Of a stretch of DNA of 32,001 bases, positions 23,404-30,893 are shown one piece after another. Each line of letters opens with the position of its first letter. Within the stretch, counting starts at the first letter, position 1. The stretch is from Candidatus Dormiibacter sp. (GTDB lineage Bacteria > Chloroflexota > Dormibacteria > UBA8260), in NCBI GenBank assembly GCA_025450495.1, contig JANWHI010000072.1:1-32001 (forward strand), read 5' to 3'. Under the pieces are notes generated by a model. The model made no database searches, had not been told where the DNA came from, and worked only from the letters and a program-made list of their open reading frames with translations. Both the position numbers and the translations under genes were made by a program.

Positions 23404-23991
23404 ATGGCGACCGTGATCGGCGGCACCCCTGGTGGCAGCGGAGAACCGCCGCCCCTGCCCACCCGCAGGGCCGTGCCGGTTCGCACCCCGCGACCACGCG
23501 GAACCGGCCCGGAGCTTGCCGCCACCCCGCTGGTGGTTCGCCGCCGCGAGGAGGAGGAGACCGTGGTCACCTTCCCGGCCCTGGTCTGGAAGGAGTTCCT
23601 GGCCGGCCTCGCCGCCTTCATCTTCCTGCTCGCCGTGTCGATCCAGGTCAACGCCCCGCTGCTGCAGCGAGCCAACACGGCGATCACTCCCAACCCGGCC
23701 AAGGCCCCGTGGTACTTCCTGGGCCTCCAGGAGCTCCTCGAACGGTTCCCGCCGGTCATGGCAGGCGTCGCCTTCCCGAGCTTCGTGATCATCTTCATGA
23801 TCCTCACGCCCTACCTTGACCGCAACCCGAGCCGCCGCCCCCAGGACCGCAAGGTGGCGATCGCCCTGTTCACCATCTATCTCTGCCTGGCCGTGTCATT
23901 CGTGGTGATCGGGGTGTTCTTCCGCGGGCTGGCGTTCAACTGGGACTGGACTCGCATCCTTGGCCACCCCGGGGTCAAGCCGGCGGTATGA
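23404..23991 (+). CDS. Cytochrome b, C-terminal (subunit IV-like) subunit
   Basis: A 195-residue protein corresponding to subunit IV of b6f. Residues 1-50 form a Pro/Arg-rich, probably disordered cytoplasmic tail. Three TM helices follow (about 63-85, 113-135 and 149-172). The quinol-site motif PEWY of classical bc1/b6f reads APWY here (residues 101-104, in NPAKAPWYFLGLQELL), so the usual glutamate is absent. Such KAPWYFLGLQE variants occur in other bacterial menaquinol-cytochrome c reductases. AGGAGG lies 10 nt before the ATG, and the stop overlaps the next start (ATGA). It works with the b6-like subunit at the positive-side quinol site. Confidence 0.92.
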   Translation: MATVIGGTPGGSGEPPPLPTRRAVPVRTPRPRGTGPELAATPLVVRRREEEETVVTFPALVWKEFLAGLAAFIFLLAVSIQVNAPLLQRANTAITPNPAKAPWYFLGLQELLERFPPVMAGVAFPSFVIIFMILTPYLDRNPSRRPQDRKVAIALFTIYLCLAVSFVVIGVFFRGLAFNWDWTRILGHPGVKPAV

Positions 23992-25010
23992 GGTGGCTGT
24001 TCGTCGCCCTGGCGGCACTCCTGATCGCGCTTGTGGGCGTTGCCGCGGTGCGCGACAGCGTGGATCGCGACTACCTGTCGATCCAGCAGCGCTACCAGTC
24101 CGACTACAACGACAGCGGCTTCAACATCCAGATCCAGCAGATCTTTCCCACGTTCGCCGATGCCAAGCGCGGTGACACGTTCCGTGTCGAGCGTTGCATC
24201 TCGTGCCACGTGCCCGACATCGGCACCATCGGTCCGGAGCTGGCCGCGCAGCGCCTGGCGCAGGACTTCATGAAGTACGAGCCCAACGCGCAGGGGATGG
24301 TCAACCAGAACCACCTCACCGGGGTCCACCCGGCGTACATCGCCAACGGTCCCAGCGTCGCCAGCTCCACCGGCAAGGGATTCGCCCCGGCCATGGACTA
24401 CTCCATCTACGGGTTGACCGGCACCGGCTTCCAGCCGTTCAAGGTCACCGGGACCACCACCAACGCCAAGCAGGGGTACCAGATCGACTCCACCACGGTG
24501 CTGCCCGGCCCGCTGCCCGCGTCAGTTGATCCGAAGATCGTCGACCCCAACTCCAAGCCGTCGGCGCAGAAGATCGGCATCGACCAGGTGGGCTGCATCA
24601 TCTGCCACAACGGCGGCCGCCTGGCGCTCGACCTGAGCCCGACCGGGGCCCACCAGAACCTGATCGTCAACCCGGAGTACGACTTCACCGCCGGCGCGCA
24701 GCTCTACTACACCTACTGCGTGACCTGTCACGGCGTTCAGGGTGGCGGTGGCAAGGGGCCGCCGTTGAACAACCAGGACCGCCTCGGTTACTTCAACGAG
24801 GACTACTACTACCGTTGCATCGAGTACGGCTTCACCGACTTCGAGCACATCGGCAGCATCATGCCCAACTGGGGTTCAACCGCCCCCGACTTCACCTACG
24901 ATCCTGCGCGCGACAAGCAGAAGCCGGGCAGCCGCGTGCTCAGCGAGGATCAGATCCAGGTGCTCATCCAGTTCATCCGCCACTGGGAGAACTACACAAC
25001 CCTGCCCTAG
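23988..25010 (+). CDS. Membrane-anchored triheme cytochrome c of the bc complex
   Basis: A 340-residue protein with an N-terminal TM anchor (residues 3-21) and a large outer-face part with three heme-binding motifs: CISCH (70-74), CIICH (203-207) and CVTCH (244-248). The last lies in a typical class I cytochrome c domain (GAQLYYTYCVTCHGV), with SIMPNWG as a likely axial methionine. About 130 residues separate hemes 1 and 2, an unusually long interval. It overlaps cytochrome b by 4 bp (ATGA). In actinobacteria the equivalent QcrC carries two hemes and bridges to oxidase; this protein probably does the same with one more heme. No soluble cytochrome c gene is nearby. Confidence 0.92.
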   Translation: MRWLFVALAALLIALVGVAAVRDSVDRDYLSIQQRYQSDYNDSGFNIQIQQIFPTFADAKRGDTFRVERCISCHVPDIGTIGPELAAQRLAQDFMKYEPNAQGMVNQNHLTGVHPAYIANGPSVASSTGKGFAPAMDYSIYGLTGTGFQPFKVTGTTTNAKQGYQIDSTTVLPGPLPASVDPKIVDPNSKPSAQKIGIDQVGCIICHNGGRLALDLSPTGAHQNLIVNPEYDFTAGAQLYYTYCVTCHGVQGGGGKGPPLNNQDRLGYFNEDYYYRCIEYGFTDFEHIGSIMPNWGSTAPDFTYDPARDKQKPGSRVLSEDQIQVLIQFIRHWENYTTLP

Positions 25011-25013
25011 GGT
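25008..25013 (+). promoter_or_regulatory. -10 element for the small ORF at 25021 (leaderless type)
   Basis: TAGGGT overlaps the stop codon of the cytochrome c gene (TAG, 25008-25010) and ends 7 nt before the ATG at 25021. Since the genes are in one locus, it may only supplement read-through transcription. Confidence 0.3.
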
Positions 25014-25020
25014 CACAGCC

Positions 25021-25143
25021 ATGAAACGACGCACCTTCGCACGCGACCTGCTGGGCACAGTGTTCATGTTCATAGTGCTGATCGGCGTGTGCGTGATCAT
25101 CGTCCTGCTCGAGCACTTCCTCGAGAACTTCAAGTCGCACTGA
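25021..25143 (+). CDS. Small single-TM protein (40 aa) between bc and cox genes
   Basis: A 40-residue protein with basic start MKRRTFARDLLG, one TM helix (about residues 11-31, FMFIVLIGVCVIIVLL) and a short charged tail EHFLENFKSH. Not recognised by family. It begins 10 nt after the cytochrome c stop and ends one base before the next small ORF, so it belongs to the same transcription unit. The basic N-terminus suggests it faces the cytoplasm. Role as a small supernumerary subunit of the bc or aa3 complex is inferred from position only. Confidence 0.65.
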   Translation: MKRRTFARDLLGTVFMFIVLIGVCVIIVLLEHFLENFKSH

Positions 25144-25144
25144 G

Positions 25145-25288
25145 ATGATCTCGCCCATTCACGCGATGCTCGCCGACCTGGACCCGGGGGACGCAGGCTG
25201 GGGCGACGTCATCTTCGTGGGCATCTGGGCGCTCACGTCGCTGGTCCTCGCAGCCTATTACTGCTACCGCTCATTCTTCACACGCTGA
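25145..25288 (+). CDS. Small single-TM protein (47 aa) between bc and cox genes
   Basis: A 47-residue protein: a short polar, Asp/Gly-rich N-terminus (MISPIHAMLADLDPGDAG) and one TM helix (about residues 21-41, VIFVGIWALTSLVLAAYYCY) ending in RSFFTR. The basic C-terminus predicts the opposite topology to the preceding small protein. No family recognised. The ATG follows the upstream stop by one base, indicating coupled translation. The topology (outside N-terminus, inside C-terminus) resembles small oxidase subunits such as CcoQ or CydX, but there is no sequence match to claim. Confidence 0.6.
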   Translation: MISPIHAMLADLDPGDAGWGDVIFVGIWALTSLVLAAYYCYRSFFTR

Positions 25289-25298
25289 CGAGGTGGTG

Positions 25299-25673
25299 GT
25301 GAGCGCAGTGGCCGCGGTGCGCCGCCGTGACTGGCGGATCGCGGCCGGCCTGTCAATCGTGCCCGGCGCCGGGCAGCTCTACAACGGACAGCCCCGCAAG
25401 GCGCTGTTCTACGGATTGGCCACCCTGTTCACCATCGGGCCAGCCGTTCTGCTGATCACCTTCGGCGAGCGCATCGGCTCGAGCCTTCTCCAGCATCAGT
25501 CCTTCGCGACATTTCTCCTGATGGCGCTGGGTTCGGTCCTGCTCTTCCTGCTCGCGTTCGTACTCGGCCTCTACTTCTGGGCAAGTGCGGTGGTGGACGC
25601 CCGGTACAGCGCACGCGAGCTCAGCGCGGGTGTGCCCGGCGCTGACAACCGCTGGTGGTTCTTCCACCTGTGA
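25299..25673 (+). CDS. Small membrane protein with a GAGQLYNGQ motif (124 aa)
   Basis: A protein with two to three TM segments. The N-terminal motif SIVPGAGQLYNGQPRKALFYG (in two parts: about residues 18-29 and 30-38) resembles TM2/DUF5683-type membrane proteins, which are widespread and of unknown function. TM segments lie at about residues 36-54 and 69-99, and the tail ends NRWWFFHL. Three consecutive GTG codons (25293, 25296, 25299) could start it; the last is best spaced from GAGG (25290-25293). It lies 10 nt after the previous small ORF and in the same direction as coxBA. An assembly or accessory role in the respiratory locus is plausible but not shown. Confidence 0.65.
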   Translation: MSAVAAVRRRDWRIAAGLSIVPGAGQLYNGQPRKALFYGLATLFTIGPAVLLITFGERIGSSLLQHQSFATFLLMALGSVLLFLLAFVLGLYFWASAVVDARYSARELSAGVPGADNRWWFFHL

Positions 25674-25685
25674 GGGCCTGACCAC

Positions 25686-25874
25686 GTGGGACTGATCGAG
25701 CGTCTGCGAGCGATGCGGCCGCCGGCCGGCGGAACCAGCCGCGAGCAGCTGCCCGATCCCGCCAAGCCGCCGAGCAACCGCGGCGAGTGGGATCAGGCCG
25801 CCCTCACCAATGTCGAGATCACGGAGTTGGTCAAGCGGCAGATCCGGACTACCACGCTGCCGTGGCAGAAATGA
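25686..25874 (+). CDS. Small soluble protein of unknown function (62 aa)
   Basis: A 62-residue protein with no TM segment. N-terminal amphipathic basic stretch GLIERLRAMRPPAGG, a proline-rich linker, then EWDQAALTNVEITELVKRQI, which is likely helical. It starts at a GTG with GAGGG 9 nt upstream and follows the previous gene by 12 nt. No family recognised. It is supported by its ribosome binding site, position and the ATGA overlap with a possible next ORF. Confidence 0.5.
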   Translation: MGLIERLRAMRPPAGGTSREQLPDPAKPPSNRGEWDQAALTNVEITELVKRQIRTTTLPWQK

Positions 25875-26056
25875 CCATCGAGCCGGTTTGCCGCCTGCGG
25901 GATGCCTATGCGATCATCCTTCCCGGTCGGGTTCGCGGCGATGGCCAGGGCCGCCCGCGGCACCGTCTGATGACGGACCGCCCGCCGTCCACCGGGACGG
26001 GGGCATCGCGCGTTGTTGTCGCCAACCGATGGAAAGCGGAGAGCCGGTACCGGTGA
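25871..26056 (+). CDS. Doubtful small ORF between the 62-aa gene and coxB
   Basis: A 61-residue frame begins with an ATG that overlaps the preceding stop (ATGA) and ends with TGA at 26054-26056, overlapping the coxB GTG. It starts MTIEPVCRLRDAYAIILPGR and is then Arg/Gly/Pro-rich without a recognisable domain. Third-position GC (about four fifths) is lower than in neighbouring genes. It may be non-coding, in which case 25875-26052 is the leader of coxB; no riboswitch-like structure was recognised there. Confidence 0.25.
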   Translation: MTIEPVCRLRDAYAIILPGRVRGDGQGRPRHRLMTDRPPSTGTGASRVVVANRWKAESRYR

Positions 26057-26871
26057 ACCCACTCGCCACCACGATCGTCGACTCCTCGTCGTTCCATCCC
26101 GGTGGCCCCGTGGCCGACAGCGAGCATTTCGTCTTCAACTGGGTGATGATTGCCTCAATCGTGCTCGGCGGGCTCACCGCTGCCCTGCTCCTGTACAGCA
26201 TGGTCCGCTTCCGGCGCAAGCGCGACGATGACCAGCCGGTGCAATTCCACGGCAACACCCGCCTCGAGCTGTTCTGGACCGCGGTTCCCCTCGCGGTGTT
26301 CATGTCGCTCTTCGGGCTGACCGTGTCGCAGATGGGCTTCATCAATGACGCTCCGGCGAGCACCGCCAGCCAACCGGTGATGAATGTCACCGTCATCGGG
26401 GTGCAGTTCAGCTGGAGCTTCGACTATGTCGGTCAGCACAACAGCAAGGGCAACGACGTCCAGAGTGTCACCACCCTGTACGTCCCCGCCGACACCCCGG
26501 TCAACCTGCAGGTCGTGTCCACCGATCCGCCCTGCGTGACTCAACCGCACGCGCTTGGAACGGTCAGCGACGACCAGGCATCGCGCATCAGCCAGCTGGG
26601 CCAGAAGCTCGCCGCGGGCGAGAGCATCGCCGATGCCATCTCCGACCAGGGCTGCGGTGTCAACCACAGCTTCTTTGTGCCGTCCCTAGCCGGCCAGATC
26701 AACGCCATCCCCGGCCAGACCAACCACCTCTGGTTGCAGGCGCGGCTGGGCCACTACTACGGCCAGTGCGCCGAGCTGTGCGGCACGGGTCACGCCGGCA
26801 TGCTCCTCGAGGTGGTGGCGATGTCACAGACGGATTTCAACCAGTGGCTACAGAAGCAGATCTCCAAGTGA
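26053..26871 (+). CDS. coxB: Cytochrome c oxidase subunit II (CuA subunit) with a loop insertion
   Basis: Subunit II of an aa3-type oxidase; its binuclear CuA centre accepts electrons. Two TM helices (about residues 31-55 and 72-92) precede the cupredoxin domain. CuA ligands are intact: H205 in VNHSFFVPSL, and C239, E241, C243, H247 and M250 in QCAELCGTGHAGM. Between STD (residue 158) and the H205 strand, where most subunits II run directly into the VxHS motif, about 43 extra residues are present, bounded by C161 and C201. No cytochrome c domain follows, so this is not a caa3 oxidase. The GTG at 26053 has GGAGAG upstream; an in-frame ATG at 26029 is an alternative. Confidence 0.93.
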   Translation: MNPLATTIVDSSSFHPGGPVADSEHFVFNWVMIASIVLGGLTAALLLYSMVRFRRKRDDDQPVQFHGNTRLELFWTAVPLAVFMSLFGLTVSQMGFINDAPASTASQPVMNVTVIGVQFSWSFDYVGQHNSKGNDVQSVTTLYVPADTPVNLQVVSTDPPCVTQPHALGTVSDDQASRISQLGQKLAAGESIADAISDQGCGVNHSFFVPSLAGQINAIPGQTNHLWLQARLGHYYGQCAELCGTGHAGMLLEVVAMSQTDFNQWLQKQISK

Positions 26872-26914
26872 GCAGCGCATCCGCACGGCCCGTGAACGAT
26901 GAGGGAATCAACTG

Positions 26915-28570
26915 ATGGCGGCGATCAGCACGCCGATGCCGCGGTCCGGTCTCGCGGCGCGGTGGGACAAGAAACGTGGTGTGCTCGGCTGGATCACCAC
27001 GGTCGACCACAAGAAGATCGCCATCATGTACCTCTACACGACCTTCTTCTTCTTCCTGGTCGGTGGGGTCATGGCGCTGCTGATCCGCATCCAGCTCGCG
27101 GAGCCGCAGAACAAGTTCCTGACCCCCGCACAGTACAACCAGATCTTCACCATGCACGGGACCACGATGATCTTCCTCTGGATCATCCCGGTCTTCGCCG
27201 GCTTCGGCAACTACTTCGTCCCGCTGATGATCGGGGCCCGGGACATGGCCTTCCCGCGGCTCAACGCGCTCTCCTTCTGGCTGATCCCGCTGGGCGGACT
27301 GGTGATGTACTCCGGGTTCGTCTTCGGTGGCACCGGCGACGCCGGCTGGACGGGCTATGTCCCGCTCACCGAGAAGGCATATTCGCCGCAGGTCGGCCAG
27401 GACCTCTGGATCATCGGGCTGCACCTGCTCGGCATCAGCTCGATGCTCGGCGGCATCAATTTCCTGGCGACGATCCACAACATGAGAGCCCCGGGCATGA
27501 CCTGGGCACGCCTGCCGCTGTTCGTGTGGTCGATGGAGGTGACCCAGGCGCTTGTGGTGCTGGCGTCGCCGTTCCTGGCGGGGGCCCTATCGATGGTGCT
27601 CCTCGACCGCCAGATCGGTGCCACCTTCTTCACGGTCAACCATGGCGGCAATGCGCTGCTGTACCAGTTGATTTTCTGGTTCTACTCGCACCCCGCCGTG
27701 TACATCATGATCCTGCCAGGGTTCGGCATCATCAGCGAGATCATCCCGGTGTTCGCGCGCAAGCCCATCTTCGGCTACCGCGCCATGGCCGCCTCGATGG
27801 TGGCGATCGCGGTGCTGGGGTTCGTGGTCTTCGTGCACCACATGTTCGTGACCGGCCTGCCGCTCGTGGTCCAAGAGTTCTTCGCTTTCACCACGCTCTG
27901 CATCGGGGTGCCGACAGGGATCAAGATCTTCAACTGGCTGGCGACGATGTGGGGAGGGAGCATCAGGTTCGACACGCCGATGCTCTTCGCGGCGGGATTC
28001 CTGTTGATGTTCTTGATCGGCGGCATCGACGGCGTCTACGTCGGCAGCCTAGCCGTCGATCGCACCCTTCACGGCACCTATTGGATCGTCGGTCACATCC
28101 ACTACGTGCTCTTCGGGGGCAGCGTCCTGAGCGTCTTCGCCGGCTTCTATTACTGGTTCCCCAAGGTCACCGGCCGCTTCCTCAGCGAGAAGCTCGGCAA
28201 GCTGCACTTCTGGCTGATGATCATCGGCCTCAACCTCACCTTCCTGCCCATGCACATCCTTGGCGTCCTGGGCATGCCGCGCCGGATCGCGACCTACGAG
28301 GACAATCGAGGCTGGGGTGATCTCAACTCGCTCGAAACCTTCGGTGCGTTCATCATCGCGATCAGCGTGACGATCTTCCTGATCAACTTCGTGCTGAGCA
28401 TGCGCGGTCCCAAGACCGCCCCCGCCGACCCGTGGGAGGGCAACACCCTCGAATGGGCGACGGCGTCGCCTCCGCCCGTATACAACTTCGACGAGATCCC
28501 GGTGGTCAGCAGCGGGCGGCCGGTGCGCGATGCGCGCCGGGCTCGTCGGGCCGCCTCAGCAACTCCGTGA
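26915..28570 (+). CDS. coxA: Cytochrome c oxidase subunit I, type A2
   Basis: Catalytic subunit (551 residues, 12 TM) reducing oxygen to water. Heme and CuB ligands are present: the MHGTTMIF histidine, H259 with Y263 in YSHPAVY, VFVHHMFVTG, and the two histidines in GHIHYVLFGG. The D-channel glutamate of A1 oxidases (HPEVY) is absent and replaced by the YSHPAVY arrangement, which defines type A2. The K-channel region PTGIKIFNW is kept. LHGTYW (H386, G387) has glycine where most enzymes have the Mg-binding aspartate (HDTYY). A hydrophilic C-terminal tail of about 50 residues follows; no subunit III is fused. GAGGGA lies 8 nt before the ATG. Its stop overlaps ctaA (GTGA). Confidence 0.97.
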   Translation: MAAISTPMPRSGLAARWDKKRGVLGWITTVDHKKIAIMYLYTTFFFFLVGGVMALLIRIQLAEPQNKFLTPAQYNQIFTMHGTTMIFLWIIPVFAGFGNYFVPLMIGARDMAFPRLNALSFWLIPLGGLVMYSGFVFGGTGDAGWTGYVPLTEKAYSPQVGQDLWIIGLHLLGISSMLGGINFLATIHNMRAPGMTWARLPLFVWSMEVTQALVVLASPFLAGALSMVLLDRQIGATFFTVNHGGNALLYQLIFWFYSHPAVYIMILPGFGIISEIIPVFARKPIFGYRAMAASMVAIAVLGFVVFVHHMFVTGLPLVVQEFFAFTTLCIGVPTGIKIFNWLATMWGGSIRFDTPMLFAAGFLLMFLIGGIDGVYVGSLAVDRTLHGTYWIVGHIHYVLFGGSVLSVFAGFYYWFPKVTGRFLSEKLGKLHFWLMIIGLNLTFLPMHILGVLGMPRRIATYEDNRGWGDLNSLETFGAFIIAISVTIFLINFVLSMRGPKTAPADPWEGNTLEWATASPPPVYNFDEIPVVSSGRPVRDARRARRAASATP

Positions 28571-29526
28571 GCTTCACCCCGTCGCGCGCGTTCCGGCGCC
28601 TCACGGCGCTGACCGCCATCGCCACCTACCTGTTGATCGTCGCCGGCGGGGTCGTCCGCGTCACCGGCAGCGGCCTCGGCTGCGGCGAGAAAGATCAGTG
28701 GCCGTTCTGCCGAGGGCAGTGGCTGCCTCCTCTCGAGCAGACCGCGCTGATCGAGTTCACCCATCGCTGGGTTGCCGCGGTGGCCACGTTCCTGGTGGTT
28801 CTGCTCGCCGCCTGGGTCTGGTGGCGCTATCGCCATGTGCGCCGGCTCGCCGTCGGTGCCAGCGTGGTGGTGCTGCTCTTCATCCTGCAGATCGCGCTCG
28901 GCGCGATCACGGTGGAGTACAACCTGCCCAGCGGGGTCATCATGATCCATCTCGCCAACGCTCTGTTGCTGCTCGGGGCGCTGACGTGGATCGCGGTGAT
29001 CACCGCTACTGCGCGAACCGAGAGGCCCCGCCCGGTGGGGAGCGCGGTGCGCCTCGCCGGCATCGCGGCCGGGGCGACGTACGTGCTGGCTCTCAGCGGT
29101 GCCCTGGTGGTGGACCAGGGTGCCGGGTATGCATGCGCAGGATGGCCGCTCTGCGGCAACGGCTTCCAGCTCTCGGCCGGACAGCTGGCCGAGGTCAACC
29201 TGTTGCACCGCTTGGTCGCTGGTGTCGTGGTGCTCCTGCTCGGCTACTCGATGCTGCGGCTGCACCGGGCGCATCCCGGCGACCGCGCGCTGCGACGGGC
29301 CACGCTTGCCGTCGCGATGCTGGTCGTCGTTCAGGTTGCGGCTGGTGCGCTGGTGGTTGACCTCCGCCTCCCGGCCGGCGTGCGGGCGCTGCACCTGGCG
29401 CTCGCCAGCGGGCTGTGGGCCTGCGTGGTGGTCACCGCCGTGATCGCCCGAGGCGCGCCGCGTGATGAGGCCACAAACAGCGCGCGCCTCGACACCGCCA
29501 TGCGTGTCGGAGCCGCCACGTCATGA
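28567..29526 (+). CDS. ctaA: Heme A synthase (CtaA/COX15)
   Basis: Oxidises the C8 methyl of heme O to make heme A for the oxidase. A 319-residue protein with eight TM helices as two four-helix halves. First half: VVRVTGSGLGCGEKDQWPFC (cysteine pair in the first outer loop), EFTHRWVAA (catalytic Glu and heme histidine) and IHLANALLLL. Second half: YACAGWPLCGNGF (second cysteine pair), LLHRLVAGVV and ALHLALASGLW. Starts at a GTG within the coxA stop (GTGA) and ends within the ctaB start (ATGA), so translation runs through all three genes. The first cysteine loop is two or three residues longer than the CPDWPLC form. Confidence 0.95.
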   Translation: MSFTPSRAFRRLTALTAIATYLLIVAGGVVRVTGSGLGCGEKDQWPFCRGQWLPPLEQTALIEFTHRWVAAVATFLVVLLAAWVWWRYRHVRRLAVGASVVVLLFILQIALGAITVEYNLPSGVIMIHLANALLLLGALTWIAVITATARTERPRPVGSAVRLAGIAAGATYVLALSGALVVDQGAGYACAGWPLCGNGFQLSAGQLAEVNLLHRLVAGVVVLLLGYSMLRLHRAHPGDRALRRATLAVAMLVVVQVAAGALVVDLRLPAGVRALHLALASGLWACVVVTAVIARGAPRDEATNSARLDTAMRVGAATS

Positions 29527-30449
29527 GCGTGGCGGTCGGCATCGAAGCCGCGGCGCTCGCCCCCAGCGCGCGATCGACCCGGAGCCTGTCCCGGACCCTG
29601 CGCGACTACGTCGCGCTGACCAAGCCCCGGGTGGTCGTGCTCCTCGAGGTCACCACCATCTTCGCCATGGTGATGGCGGCGCGCGGCTGGCCGGGCTGGC
29701 GACTCACCGCAGCCACCGTGGTCGGCGGCTGGCTCGCCGCCGGCGGTGCCCACGCCATCAACTGCTGGTTCGATCGCGACATCGACGCCAGCATGGGCCG
29801 CACCCGGGCACGACCGATCCCGGCCGGCCGGATCGACCCGGCCAACGCGCTCATCTTCGGAGTCGTGCTCGGCATCTCGAGCTTTGCCCTGCTGGCCGCC
29901 GCGGTGAACCTGCTGGCGGCGTCCCTGGCGCTCGCCGGCCTGCTCTTCTACGTGCTCGTCTACACCATGTGGTTGAAGCGCAGCTCGGTGCAGAACATCG
30001 TTGTCGGCGGGGCCGCGGGCGCCATCCCGCCCCTGGTCGGGTGGGCCGCCGTCCAGGGCAGGCTGACCCTGACCGCGATGTTCCTGTTCGCGGTGATCTT
30101 CTACTGGACCCCGCCGCATTTCTGGGCGTTGTCATTGCTGATCCGACGCGACTACGCAGGCGCATCCGTGCCGATGCTGCCCGTCGTCGCCGGCGAGGCC
30201 GAGACGCGCCGCCAGATCCTGCTCTACAGCGCGGTGCTCGTGCTGGTCACCTTCCTGCCCATGATGGTGCGCCTGTTCGGCCCCCTGTACGCCGTCAGCG
30301 CCGGCGTGCTCGACGCCACCTTCCTGGCCGTCACCGCGATGGCCGTGGTCAGCCCCACCGCGCGCGCCGCTCGGCGGGTCTTCTACTATTCGATGCTGTA
30401 CTTGGCGCTGCTCTTCGCGGTGATGGCAGTCGACCGCGTGATCGGCTGA
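29523..30449 (+). CDS. ctaB: Protoheme IX farnesyltransferase (heme O synthase, CtaB)
   Basis: Adds farnesyl to heme B to make heme O, the substrate of CtaA. A 308-residue UbiA-type prenyltransferase with about nine TM helices. The first Asp-rich motif is NCWFDRDIDASMGRTRARP (residues about 81-99). YTMWLKRSSVQNIVVGG and YWTPPHFWALSLLIRRDYA are the second and third signature regions. The N-terminal 25 residues are polar and variable. It overlaps ctaA by 4 bp, and a small TM gene follows after 14 nt. Together with ctaA it supplies heme A to the coxAB oxidase. Confidence 0.96.
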   Translation: MSVAVGIEAAALAPSARSTRSLSRTLRDYVALTKPRVVVLLEVTTIFAMVMAARGWPGWRLTAATVVGGWLAAGGAHAINCWFDRDIDASMGRTRARPIPAGRIDPANALIFGVVLGISSFALLAAAVNLLAASLALAGLLFYVLVYTMWLKRSSVQNIVVGGAAGAIPPLVGWAAVQGRLTLTAMFLFAVIFYWTPPHFWALSLLIRRDYAGASVPMLPVVAGEAETRRQILLYSAVLVLVTFLPMMVRLFGPLYAVSAGVLDATFLAVTAMAVVSPTARAARRVFYYSMLYLALLFAVMAVDRVIG

Positions 30450-30463
30450 GCAGGGAGAAGGAC

Positions 30464-30583
30464 GTGGACAAGAAGCTGGCCCGAAAGAACATTCGCAGCG
30501 GGGTCACGATGTTCATCATGGTGCTCGCGCTGATCGAGGTGACCTTCGTCTGGGCCGCCGTGTACCTGAACGCGGTCAAGTAG
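30464..30583 (+). CDS. Small single-TM protein (39 aa) in the cox locus
   Basis: A 39-residue protein with basic start MDKKLARKNIRSG (GTG start) and one TM helix (about residues 14-35, MFIMVLALIEVTFVWAAVYL). A strong ribosome binding site AGGGAGAAGG precedes the GTG. Not recognised by family; size and topology resemble small oxidase subunits. It lies between ctaB and another small membrane gene with gaps of 14 and 7 nt, so it is a good candidate for a structural subunit of the aa3 oxidase. Confidence 0.7.
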   Translation: MDKKLARKNIRSGVTMFIMVLALIEVTFVWAAVYLNAVK

Positions 30584-30590
30584 GCGCCAC

Positions 30591-30860
30591 ATGGCAGACG
30601 ACACCGCTCCCCGCCACGAAGCCGACGTCAGCCAGGGGGAGCACGCCGGGATCCATCTTCCTCCCAACAGCCTGGTGCCGATCAACGTCGCGTTTGCGCT
30701 GTGCACCACGTTCGTCGGCTTCGTCGACCAGGTGCGCAACGCCGTCGGTCCGTTGGTGTGGGGTATCGGCCTGGTGTGGTTCATCGCCAGCTGCGTGATC
30801 TGGCTCCTGGCCGCGCGCAACGAGTTCAGCGAGCGTCCCGAGTCGGCCGAGGGACACTGA
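30591..30860 (+). CDS. Small two-TM protein, possible oxidase subunit IV-like (89 aa)
   Basis: An 89-residue protein. A His/Asp-rich N-terminus contains GIHLPPNSLVPINVAFALCT, whose HLPPNS-x-P pattern before the first TM is reminiscent of small subunit IV-like proteins of cytochrome c oxidases. TM helices lie at about residues 29-46 and 53-74, followed by an acidic tail NEFSERPESAEGH. The match to subunit IV is by pattern and context, not a firm family call. Last gene before a likely promoter for ctaG. Confidence 0.65.
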   Translation: MADDTAPRHEADVSQGEHAGIHLPPNSLVPINVAFALCTTFVGFVDQVRNAVGPLVWGIGLVWFIASCVIWLLAARNEFSERPESAEGH

Positions 30861-30893
30861 CGCGGCGGTGCCACGGGCGCGGCGCATGCCTGG

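Noticed and set aside
27683..27703. Missing glutamate in HPEVY of CoxA as a sign of a dead oxidase
   Set aside because: The YSHPAVY form is the normal hallmark of A2-type oxidases.
26899..28320. 473-codon frame overlapping coxA in another frame
   Set aside because: Arg/His/Pro-rich shadow of coxA; coxA has all heme and copper ligands.
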